From assembly GCF_002251735.1 (NCBI RefSeq), contig NZ_NOXS01000033.1, forward strand, positions 160,040 to 224,039: a stretch of DNA of 64,000 bases, given 5' to 3'. This stretch comes from Elstera cyanobacteriorum. GTDB lineage: Bacteria > Pseudomonadota > Alphaproteobacteria > Elsterales > Elsteraceae. Positions 28,349 to 35,723 of the stretch are shown one piece after another. The notes beneath the pieces are model-generated. The model searched no databases. It was not told where the DNA came from and saw only the letters and a program-made list of their open reading frames with translations. The translations under genes were made by a program, and so were the position numbers. How positions within the stretch are numbered: the stretch's first letter is position 1; the number at the start of each line of letters is the position of its first letter.

Positions 28349-29233
28349 ATGTGGATCATCGTCACGCTCGCCGCCGCGTTTTTCCAATGTGTGCGCACCT
28401 TCCAGCAGCGCGGTCTGAAGGGCCGTCTTAGCACCAATGGCGCGAATTTTGTGCGCTACATCTATGGCGCGCCGCTGGCGCTGGCAGGATTGGCCGCCGT
28501 TGTCGCCGTTAGTGGCCAGCCGTTGCCAGCGATGCCCGGCGACTTTTGGGTTTCGGTGATCCTGGGCGGCCTTGCGCAAATTCTCGCAACCTCTGCCCTG
28601 CTACTGGCGATCACGCGCGATAGTTTTGCCGTTGGCACCGCCCTGTCGAAGACCGAAGCCCTGCAAGCCGCTGTGATTGCGGCGCTGTTCTTCGGCGAAC
28701 ACGTGGGCTGGGGCGGGGCGCTGGCCATTCTTGCGGGCTTCGGCGGCGTTGCACTGCTGACCCTCAAGAGCCTGAACCTGCGCGATCTGCTGGGCCGGGG
28801 CGGCGCTTATGGGCTGCTGTCCGGTTTTTTCTTCGGCTGGTCGGCGATGTTTTTTCGCGATGCCTCCTTGGCGCTGGCGTCGCCGCTGCCGGTCCTCGCG
28901 GCGCTCGTCACTTTGTCGGCGGCAACCTGCACGCAAACCTTGATGCTGGGGGGCTGGCTGCTGCTGCGCGAGCCGGGGATGATCTCTAAGGTCTTCCAGA
29001 CGTGGCGGGCGGCGGTGCCGGTCGCCGTGCTCTCCGCCCTTGGATCGGCCTGCTGGTTCTTGGCCTTCACTTTGCAGAAAGCGGCTTATGTGCGGGCGCT
29101 CGGGCAGGCGGAACTGGTGTTCACGGTCCTCGCCTCCACATTGCTGCTGCGTGAAAAATTCGGGTTCCGTGAAGCGTCGGGCACGATAATCATAACAGGT
29201 GCAATTATTGCCTTGCTGACGCTAACCCGGTGA
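28349..29233 (+). CDS. EamA/DMT-family membrane transporter
   Basis: 294 residues, about ten predicted membrane segments in two EamA repeats. The start M-W-I-I-V-T-L-A-A-A-F-F-Q begins the first helix; an upstream in-frame extension is soluble and overlaps the LpoA-like gene. R-D-S-F-A-V-G-T-A-L-S-K-T-E-A-L-Q in the first repeat is a conserved DMT segment. Substrate unknown; such proteins usually export metabolites or amino acids. A second DMT gene follows after 30 bp. Confidence 0.85.
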   Translation: MWIIVTLAAAFFQCVRTFQQRGLKGRLSTNGANFVRYIYGAPLALAGLAAVVAVSGQPLPAMPGDFWVSVILGGLAQILATSALLLAITRDSFAVGTALSKTEALQAAVIAALFFGEHVGWGGALAILAGFGGVALLTLKSLNLRDLLGRGGAYGLLSGFFFGWSAMFFRDASLALASPLPVLAALVTLSAATCTQTLMLGGWLLLREPGMISKVFQTWRAAVPVAVLSALGSACWFLAFTLQKAAYVRALGQAELVFTVLASTLLLREKFGFREASGTIIITGAIIALLTLTR

Positions 29234-29263
29234 CGGAACCAACCGGGGAAAGAGACGCCCCCG

Positions 29264-30148
29264 ATGGCCGTGCCGCTGCCGACCCAAAAGACTGCCTCCC
29301 TTGATGCTTTCGCCGCGCTCGTCGCCGGTCCGGCGCTGGGGGCGGTTGGCCTGATCTTCAACCGCGCCACCATGCTCGGCCCGGCCGCGACCGCCGGGTG
29401 GCGGCTTGTGTTCTCGCTGCTGTTGACCGGCTGGCGCATTCGCAGCCTACCGCCGCGCGCCCTATGGACCTGGATGGGGCTGGCGGGGCTATTTTACGCG
29501 GCAGACCTTGCGCTTTGGTACGCGGCGATTATCCGCACCAGCCTGATGAGCGCGACGCTGATCATCAATATCTATCCTGCGATTGTCGCCCTGCTCGCCT
29601 GGCCGCTGCTGGGGGAAAAGCCAACGCGGCGCCTGACCACCGGGCTGGCGCTCACCCTGATCGGCGGCGCCATCGTTGCCCTGCGCCCCCAAGCGGCGGG
29701 CGGCGCGGCCCAGGCGGCGGAGGCCTATGTCGGGGCGATCCTGACGCTCTGCGCCGCTTTCGTGTACGCGGGCTATACCGTCGTTACCAGCCGGGTGACG
29801 GTGGAGCTTGGCAGCACGACGGCGACCTTCTGGACCAATCTGATTGCCATTCCGCTGCTCTTCGCCGTCACTCTGATCTCCGGGGAGGCGACGGCGATCA
29901 GCGATTGGCGGTCACTCTGGCCCGTGCTGGGGCTGGCCGTCTTCGGCGGCGTCGCGCAACTGACCTTTGCCTATGCCCTGCAACGGCTCCCCGCCGCCTT
30001 TGCGGCGATGGGCAGTCACCTGTCGTTGATTTTTACCGGGATCGTCGGCTGGGCGATCTATAGCGAGCCGATCACCCAGGAACATCTGCTCGGCGGCGTT
30101 TTGATCGTCGGCGGGCTGATCTGGGCGAAGGAGAAGAAGGCCGGTTAA
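29264..30148 (+). CDS. EamA/DMT-family membrane transporter (second copy)
   Basis: 294 residues with ten predicted helices and two EamA domains (~15-145, 160-290). G-P-A-L-G-A-V-G-L-I-F-N-R-A-T near the start and A-D-L-A-L-W-Y-A-A-I in the third helix are typical of RhaT/EamA exporters. It is not a recent duplicate of its neighbour: the sequences differ throughout. It may form an operon with it. The stop codon shares the TTAA with the convergent ribbon-helix-helix gene. Confidence 0.87.
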   Translation: MAVPLPTQKTASLDAFAALVAGPALGAVGLIFNRATMLGPAATAGWRLVFSLLLTGWRIRSLPPRALWTWMGLAGLFYAADLALWYAAIIRTSLMSATLIINIYPAIVALLAWPLLGEKPTRRLTTGLALTLIGGAIVALRPQAAGGAAQAAEAYVGAILTLCAAFVYAGYTVVTSRVTVELGSTTATFWTNLIAIPLLFAVTLISGEATAISDWRSLWPVLGLAVFGGVAQLTFAYALQRLPAAFAAMGSHLSLIFTGIVGWAIYSEPITQEHLLGGVLIVGGLIWAKEKKAG

Positions 30149-30480
30149 GCCTGTCGCCGGGTGGCGGCCCGCTTGCCGCCGTGGATTGCAATCTCCACCC
30201 AAGCTTTGGGCGCTTCACCCGGATGCTGTGCGGCGGCGCGGTAGAAGTGGAGAAGGAACACGCGCACGGCCGAGGTCAGCGAGGATTGTTGCCGATACAA
30301 ATCCACATCACTGAGGATTTTCGGCAGGGTCAGCCCGCTGAGGCGGGTAATCGTCTCCAGCGCGTCCCACATCTCGGGCTCCAGGCGCACCGACGTTCGC
30401 CGGGCGCCGACGCGAACCGTTTGGCAGCGCAGGCTCGAGTCGGTAAAGCCAGAGGGACGGGAAGAAGCACGATCACTCAT
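30145..30480 (-). CDS. Ribbon-helix-helix domain protein (RHH_4 type)
   Basis: 111 residues. The core R-R-T-S-V-R-L-E-P-E-M-W-D-A-L-E-T-I (~28-45) is the DNA-contacting strand and first helix, followed by L-T-L-P-K-I-L-S-D-V-D and S-L-T-S-A-V-R-V-F-L-L-H-F-Y. This pattern matches the alphaproteobacterial RHH_4 family, of unknown targets. The start at 30480 has GGAG just upstream; the longer reading runs into the AT-rich promoter region. Basic C-terminal tail (G-G-K-R-A-A-T-R-R). Confidence 0.85.
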   Translation of the reverse strand: MSDRASSRPSGFTDSSLRCQTVRVGARRTSVRLEPEMWDALETITRLSGLTLPKILSDVDLYRQQSSLTSAVRVFLLHFYRAAAQHPGEAPKAWVEIAIHGGKRAATRRQA

Positions 30481-30486
30481 ATCTCC

Positions 30487-30510
30487 ATATTCTATATCGT
30501 ATCGAAATAT
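30487..30510. promoter_or_regulatory. AT-rich element upstream of the RHH gene, possible operator
   Basis: Just upstream of the 30480 start there is an AT-rich block with ATATT/AATAT ends (30487-30491, 30506-30510) around a tandem TATCG-TATCG repeat. Ribbon-helix-helix repressors often bind tandem short repeats over their own promoters, so an autoregulatory site is possible. Confidence 0.3.
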
Positions 30511-30551
30511 GCAACCGCTGTATTGCTCAGGTCGGTGAAATTTTAGGGGTG

Positions 30552-31043
30552 TCAGAAGGTCAGAGTGACCTTTTGCCCGTCCGACAGGCTGCATTCGCCG
30601 AACCCGCCGCCAAAGACGCCCGACCCCGCATCGGCAAAGGTGAACTGGCAGTTCAGCGTGCGCGCCTGACTGCCCAGCAGCATCGCCTGCCCGCGTGAGC
30701 TATATTCGGTGCGTGGGCCGTAATCATAGTAATCATCGTCGGGATAATAGACGCGCCCACGCCAAAGGACCGGCGGGCGATACACCGGTGGCCGCGTATA
30801 GACTGTTCGGCTTTCTTGGATCAGATTGCCCGTAAACTTCTCGCCGCCGGGCAGAATGCCGGAGAGTTGCACCGCCCCATCGCCGGGATAATAGCTGGCG
30901 GACAGGGTAAACCGCTCGCCCTGCCGCCCGTCTTTCCCCAGCAATGCCGCCTCGAGGGCACGAAAGCGCGGCTGGGGCGGCGTGCAGGCCGTGAGCCCGA
31001 TCAGGGATAGCACCAAGGCGCCGCGCCCGACGAAGCCGATCAT
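30552..31043 (-). CDS. Lipoprotein of unknown function
   Basis: 163 residues. Signal peptide with lipobox L-T-A-C (Cys20). The mature part has a beta-rich core (T-L-S-A-S-Y-Y-P-G-D-G-A-V-Q-L, F-T-G-N-L-I-Q-E-S) and a Tyr/Pro/Asp-rich middle (~85-112, Y-P-D-D-D-Y-Y-D-Y). It ends in a strand with G-E-C-S-L-S-D-G-Q-K-V-T-L-T-F. Two mature cysteines (C132, C154) could form a disulfide. I do not recognise the family. Same strand as, but 67 bp downstream of, the heme operon. Confidence 0.7.
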   Translation of the reverse strand: MIGFVGRGALVLSLIGLTACTPPQPRFRALEAALLGKDGRQGERFTLSASYYPGDGAVQLSGILPGGEKFTGNLIQESRTVYTRPPVYRPPVLWRGRVYYPDDDYYDYGPRTEYSSRGQAMLLGSQARTLNCQFTFADAGSGVFGGGFGECSLSDGQKVTLTF

Positions 31044-31110
31044 GATCTTTCTCCCTAAAGCCGCAGTCGCAGCTTGCTTTACTTAATCCTGTGCCTGGAT
31101 TGCGGCAAGA

Positions 31111-31887
31111 TCACGCTGCCGAAACCAGCAGGCGTCCGCTATCAGGATGCCGGAGGACGCTGACGGGGGTTTCGTAAGCGGTAGAGAGCGGGTCGGCTTC
31201 CAGCACGCTTTCAATCGGCCCGGCACGCAGCAAGGCGCCGCGATGCAGCAGCAAGGCCCGGTCGGCGATGCGGGCGGCGAGGGTCAGATCGTGCAAAATC
31301 GCCACCACGGTCACCCCGTCGCGCTGGGCCAAGGAACGGGCTTCTTCCAAAATCAGCACCTGATGCTTCAGATCGAGTGCCGCCGTTGGTTCATCCAGTA
31401 GCAGAGCACGCGGCGGGGCGTCGCCCGGCGGATGCCAGAGTTGCGCGAGGGCGCGGGCGAACTGCACCCGCTGTTGCTCGCCGCCCGAAAGGCTGGCGAA
31501 ACTGCGCGACCACAAGGTTTCCAGCGACAGACGGTGCCTGACGGCGGCGAGGGCTTCGGCATCGCGGCGCGGGTCGGCATGGGGCAAGCGCCCGAGGGCC
31601 ACTACCTCGGCAACGGTGAAGGGAAAGGCCAGTTGGCTCGCCTGCGGGACGACGGCGCGGTGGCGGGCGAGATCGCGGGCCGTCCATGCGCCAATGGGCC
31701 GCCCGAACCAGGAGAGGCTGCCGGCGCTGGCGGGCCGATCCCCGGCGAGCAGCCCGAGCAGCGATGATTTCCCCGCGCCGTTCGCCCCGAGGATCACGGT
31801 CACGCTGCTGGGGGCGAGGGCGAAGCTGACATCCCGCAGGATCGATTTACCGCCAAGGGTTAGGCTCAGGCTTTCCGCGCGGATCAT
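31111..31887 (-). CDS. hmuV: Hemin ABC transporter ATPase HmuV
   Basis: 258 residues. ATPase that powers heme import across the inner membrane. Walker A G-A-N-G-A-G-K-S-S (~32-40), Q-loop V-V-P-Q, signature F-A-S-L-S-G-G-E-Q-Q-R, Walker B L-L-L-D-E-P-T and H-loop I-L-H-D-L. The HmuV-type V-P-Q-A-S-Q-L-A-F-P-F-T-V segment supports heme rather than B12. The start M-I-R-A-E-S-L-S-L overlaps the hmuU stop by 4 bp. Last gene of hemP-hmuR-tonB-hmuSTUV. Confidence 0.93.
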   Translation of the reverse strand: MIRAESLSLTLGGKSILRDVSFALAPSSVTVILGANGAGKSSLLGLLAGDRPASAGSLSWFGRPIGAWTARDLARHRAVVPQASQLAFPFTVAEVVALGRLPHADPRRDAEALAAVRHRLSLETLWSRSFASLSGGEQQRVQFARALAQLWHPPGDAPPRALLLDEPTAALDLKHQVLILEEARSLAQRDGVTVVAILHDLTLAARIADRALLLHRGALLRAGPIESVLEADPLSTAYETPVSVLRHPDSGRLLVSAA

Positions 31888-32948
31888 AGCGCCCCGCCTT
31901 TGCTTTGCCGCGCCAGCATCCACAGGAAGAAGCTGCCGCCGATGAGGTTAGTCAGCAGCCCGACCGGCAGTTCGGCGGGGGCGGCGAGGGTGCGGGCGCC
32001 GATGTCGGCCAGCATTAGGAGGGCCGCGCCGAGCAGCATGGCCCCCGGCAGCACGAAGCGGTGTCCGGCGCCGAGCAGCAGCCGGGCGAGATGCGGGCCG
32101 AGCAGCCCGAGAAAGCCGATGACACCGCAGAAGGCCGTCGCGGCGCCGACGCCAAGGGCGGCGAGGATCACCAGGATCAACCGCAGCCGGGCGACCGGCA
32201 CGCCAAGGTGCGCGGCCTCCCGCTCCCCCAGGGCCAGGGCATCCAGGCTGCGGGCATGGAATAGTAATCCGCCGAGGGCGATCAGCGCGGCGGGAAAGAC
32301 CCAGGAGACACCGCGCCAGCCGCCGTTCGCCATCGACCCCAGGGTCCAATAGCTAATGTCGCGCATCTGGCGGTCGTCGGACAGATAGGTCATGAAACCG
32401 ACTCCGGCCATCGTGATCGTTGTGATGGCAAGTCCCGCCAGTAGCAGCCCCGCAACGCCCGAGGCGCGCCCGACGCCGCGCTGCAAGTGCTGCGCGAGCA
32501 GCAGGGTCGCCCCGGTGGCAAGTCCGCTGCCGACGAAGGCCGCGAACGGCACCAGCGCCGGTCCCGCTAGATAGGGCACCCGTCCGCCGAAGACGATCGC
32601 CGCGACGGCGGCCAGGGCGGCGCCGCTGGAGACGCCGATCAATCCCGGATCGGCCAAAGGATTGCGAAACAGCCCCTGCATCGCCGCCCCCGCCCCGGCT
32701 AAACAGGCCCCGACCAGGGCCGCCAGCAGCAGGCGCGGCAGGCGGATAGCCTTCAGCACCAGCGCCGCGCTCGGGTCCGCAGCCGGATCAATCAGTGCTG
32801 TCAGCACTTGCGCGGGGGAAAGTTTCACCGCGCCAATGCCGAGCGAGAGAACCGCGAGCAGCAGGACGAGGGCGCCAAGCCCTGCCAGAACCAAGGGGCG
32901 GCGCAGGGGGCTAAGGCTCATCGGCAGGAGTAGGCTCGCGTCGCTCAT
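31884..32948 (-). CDS. hmuU: Hemin ABC transporter permease HmuU (FecCD family)
   Basis: 354 residues with about ten membrane helices. FecCD/BtuC-type permease: G-A-C-L-A-G-A-G-A-A-M-Q-G-L-F-R-N-P-L-A (~80-100), D-P-G-L-I-G-V-S-S-G-A-A-L-A, and F-C-G-V-I-G-F-L-G-L-L-G-P-H near the ATPase interface. Forms the channel for heme with HmuV and receives it from HmuT. Overlaps both neighbours by 4 bp, so translation is coupled. Confidence 0.93.
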   Translation of the reverse strand: MSDASLLLPMSLSPLRRPLVLAGLGALVLLLAVLSLGIGAVKLSPAQVLTALIDPAADPSAALVLKAIRLPRLLLAALVGACLAGAGAAMQGLFRNPLADPGLIGVSSGAALAAVAAIVFGGRVPYLAGPALVPFAAFVGSGLATGATLLLAQHLQRGVGRASGVAGLLLAGLAITTITMAGVGFMTYLSDDRQMRDISYWTLGSMANGGWRGVSWVFPAALIALGGLLFHARSLDALALGEREAAHLGVPVARLRLILVILAALGVGAATAFCGVIGFLGLLGPHLARLLLGAGHRFVLPGAMLLGAALLMLADIGARTLAAPAELPVGLLTNLIGGSFFLWMLARQSKGGAL

Positions 32949-33805
32949 GGTTTCGCTGCGAGGGTCGGCAGGGTGACACCGGGGTGGAGGGCTTGCGCCA
33001 GATCGAGCACGGCGGCCCCGAGGCGCGGTCCGAACCCGAGCATGAACATGGCGTCGCGGACGATAATCCGCCCCTCGCGCGCCGCCGGGGTGCCGATCAG
33101 GTCGGGATGATGGCGCAGCACGTCAACGCCGCCCAGCGCGTCGATCACATGGCTACCGGTCAGGATAATGTCCGGGGCGGCGGCGAAGGCGGCTTCCGGC
33201 GTCACCGGTTTATAGCCGGTATAGCCGCTGACGGCGTTCCGTCCGCCCGCAAGCTCGATCATCACGGCGGCGGCGGTATCGTCCCCGGCGGCGACAAGCC
33301 CGCGTTGGGCGGAGAGCACGAAGAGAACTTTCGGCTTGTCCGGTAGTGGGGCCACGGCGGCGCGGGCGGTAGCCAGATCGCGGCGGACGGCGGCTTGCAG
33401 CTTCCCTGCTTCCTCCGTCTTCCCCAGCGCCGCCCCGATTTGCCCGATGCGCGCTAGCACGGCGGCCTCGCTGAACCCATCGGCGAGCGGCAGGATCGGA
33501 ATCCCGGCGGCGGCGATCTGGCCCAAGATCGGCGGCGGTCCGGCTTCGGCGGCGGCGATGACCAGGGTGGGGGTGAGCGCCAGAATGCCTTCTGCGGATA
33601 ACGCCCGCACATAGCCGATATTCGGCAGTTTCATCGCCTCGCGCGGATACAGGCTGGTGGTATCGACCCCGACCAACCCCTTTTCGGCGCCCAAGGCATA
33701 GATGATTTCCGTGGCCGTCCCGCCCGCTGCAACCAAGCGGGGGTCTGCCGCCTGCACCGGCAGCGCGAGGAGCGCCATCAGCAGCGGAAAAAGCGCGCGT
33801 CTCAT
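32945..33805 (-). CDS. hmuT: Hemin-binding periplasmic protein HmuT
   Basis: 286 residues. Signal peptide (1-19, V-Q-A-A-D junction). Class III periplasmic-binding fold: L-V-A-A-G-G-T-A-T-E-I-I-Y-A-L-G-A at the N-lobe, V-D-T-T-S-L-Y-P containing the heme-ligating Tyr, and N-I-G-Y-V-R-A-L-S-A-E-G-I-L-A-L. The start at 33805 begins M-R-R-A-L-F-P-L-L-M and overlaps hmuS by 4 bp. Confidence 0.93.
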   Translation of the reverse strand: MRRALFPLLMALLALPVQAADPRLVAAGGTATEIIYALGAEKGLVGVDTTSLYPREAMKLPNIGYVRALSAEGILALTPTLVIAAAEAGPPPILGQIAAAGIPILPLADGFSEAAVLARIGQIGAALGKTEEAGKLQAAVRRDLATARAAVAPLPDKPKVLFVLSAQRGLVAAGDDTAAAVMIELAGGRNAVSGYTGYKPVTPEAAFAAAPDIILTGSHVIDALGGVDVLRHHPDLIGTPAAREGRIIVRDAMFMLGFGPRLGAAVLDLAQALHPGVTLPTLAAKP

Positions 33806-34890
33806 TGGGCGCCCAAGGTCGGCAGGGCGGCGACCAGCGCGCGCCAAGCGGAGTCTTCCGCCTGACCGGGCTTGCGCTTACCGAACAACGACGCGACGAG
33901 GGTTTCTTGCGCGTCGAACAGTTCCAGCGAGGTCACAACCCCATCGGCGGTGGGCTTATAGACGACCCAGGCGTGGGTAATCGTCGGCTCGAAAATATGC
34001 AGGTTGAAATCGGGGTCCATGACGTTGAACCACGGCCCCATTTCCAACAGCTTTTTCACGGGGCCGGTATGGATTTGGATGATCCCCGGATTGCCGACGA
34101 AGACCATGATCGGCGTTTCGGCCTCGGCGGCGGCGGTTAGCACGGTGCGCAGGGCCGTCGGGGCCACCGGGCGGGCACGGGCTTCCCCGGCAAGGCGCAG
34201 CGCCTGCTGGCGGGCCAGCTTGAACTTGGTCAGCAGCCCGTGGAACTCGTGGGTATCTTGCAAGGCATCCCAGCCCGCGATGAACCCAGCTTGGTCAATG
34301 TCACTATCGGGCAAAGGCACTTTCGCCGGGGCCAAGGCTTCCAACGCCAGCGGGGCAGGATCGTGCAGCAGGAAGGCGGCAGTCAGCGCGTCGAAAGCAC
34401 CCGGATCGCTGCCTTCCACCAGATAGATTTTATGCAGGGCGCCGCCCGCCTTATCGAAGAAATGCAGCGACCGGCGGGCGCCGCGCGGGCTGGTTTCGGT
34501 CGCGGCGACGGCATGCGCCCAGTGCCATAGGAAGATGCGCAGGTCGATCGCTTCGCCCAACACCAGCCCGACCATCCCATCGAAGGACGGGGCGTTATAG
34601 GGGCCGGTCTTTTCGTGGACGATGCTATCGTTGCGCGTCAGCACCATCACCGGGCCAAGGGTTGGCACCCGCGCCAGGATGTCCTTGAACTCCGGGCGGA
34701 GGCGCTGACTGACGGCGCCATCACCGCCCGCGAGCAGCAGATCAAGTTCCGACACACCCAAGCGTTCGGCAGCGTTGCGGCGGCGCAGGTTCGGCTCGTC
34801 GGCCAAAAGGGCGCGATGGCGGGCCGCCAAATCCTCGAACCCGGAAAGGCGCGCGGTGGGGCTGGCGGCGGGGGATTGAATGCTCGTCAT
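33802..34890 (-). CDS. hmuS: Hemin-degrading factor HmuS
   Basis: 362 residues made of two HemS/HmuS repeats (~30-170, 195-350). Cytoplasmic protein that receives imported heme and, in related proteins, opens the porphyrin ring to free iron. Conserved segments include V-M-V-L-T-R-N-D-S-I-V-H-E and the second-half P-I-M-V-F-V-G-N-P-G-I-I-Q-I-H-T-G-P-V, which contains the heme-ligand His. Lies between tonB and hmuT. Confidence 0.93.
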   Translation of the reverse strand: MTSIQSPAASPTARLSGFEDLAARHRALLADEPNLRRRNAAERLGVSELDLLLAGGDGAVSQRLRPEFKDILARVPTLGPVMVLTRNDSIVHEKTGPYNAPSFDGMVGLVLGEAIDLRIFLWHWAHAVAATETSPRGARRSLHFFDKAGGALHKIYLVEGSDPGAFDALTAAFLLHDPAPLALEALAPAKVPLPDSDIDQAGFIAGWDALQDTHEFHGLLTKFKLARQQALRLAGEARARPVAPTALRTVLTAAAEAETPIMVFVGNPGIIQIHTGPVKKLLEMGPWFNVMDPDFNLHIFEPTITHAWVVYKPTADGVVTSLELFDAQETLVASLFGKRKPGQAEDSAWRALVAALPTLGAQ

Positions 34891-34909
34891 GGCGGGTTCC
34901 TTTGGGGGG

Positions 34910-35719
34910 TCAATTCAACGTGAAGCGAACGGGCACCTGCACCCAGGCGGCCTGGGCTGTGCCGTTGCGGCGATAGGGTTCAAAGCGCCAGCGGCGGACG
35001 GCGGCGAGGGCCGCGCGGTCCAGCAGGTCGAAGCCCGAACTGCGCCATAGCTGCACCTCCTCCTGCTCGCCCTCGGGTGTCACGAGAACGCGGACCAAGG
35101 CTTCCCCCTGTTGGTCGAGCGCGGCGGCGCGCGGGGGATAGGCGGGCTTGGTGGGCGGTTCGCGGAAGCGCGGTTCGGTGATCAGCGGCGGTCCTGCCGC
35201 AATTTCCGGCACGGGGGCGGCGGGGGGCGGACTGGCGACGGCGGGGGCATTCGTCTCGGGCACGGCCGGAAGGGGGCTGACGGCAACCGGGGAGGGTGCA
35301 ATCGGTGCTGGGGCTTTGGCAACGGCGGGTTTTGGAGCCGGGCGCGGGGCAGGCTTGGGGACTGGTTTCGGGTCGATTTTAGCGGGTTCGGCCTTAACCG
35401 GCGGGGGCGGTTCGGGCAGCGGTAAAGCCTCTGCCACGGGTGGGGCCAGCGCGGCAAGGGACGGTGGCTCGGGGGCTTCCGCGACCGGTTCTGCCGGGGC
35501 CGGGGCGGCCTGAACCGGTTCCATCGCTGGTGCTCGAGGCGTAGGCGCCTCGACCGGCGCCGGAACCATCACCAGGGCGATCGGTTGAATCTCGGGCTGC
35601 GGCAAACCGGGGCGCGGGGCGGCGAAGGCGGCAAAGCCCGCGATCACCGCGCCATGCGCCAGCAGCGACAGGGCAAAGCCCCCGCCGCGCTTCGGCTCTT
35701 CGATCCGCAACCCGGTCAT
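34910..35719 (-). CDS. tonB: Energy transducer TonB, heme-operon copy
   Basis: 269 residues. A single N-terminal membrane helix (~14-33) is followed by a long Pro/Ala/Lys-rich periplasmic spacer (~40-180, with P-K-P-V-P-K-P-A-P repeats). The C-terminal TonB domain (~190-269) has Y-P-P-R-A-A-A-L-D-Q-Q-G and V-R-R-W-R-F-E-P-Y. It couples proton-motive force to the outer-membrane receptor encoded 5 bp upstream. exbB/exbD are not in the window, so it relies on a copy elsewhere. Confidence 0.92.
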   Translation of the reverse strand: MTGLRIEEPKRGGGFALSLLAHGAVIAGFAAFAAPRPGLPQPEIQPIALVMVPAPVEAPTPRAPAMEPVQAAPAPAEPVAEAPEPPSLAALAPPVAEALPLPEPPPPVKAEPAKIDPKPVPKPAPRPAPKPAVAKAPAPIAPSPVAVSPLPAVPETNAPAVASPPPAAPVPEIAAGPPLITEPRFREPPTKPAYPPRAAALDQQGEALVRVLVTPEGEQEEVQLWRSSGFDLLDRAALAAVRRWRFEPYRRNGTAQAAWVQVPVRFTLN

Positions 35720-35723
35720 TGGA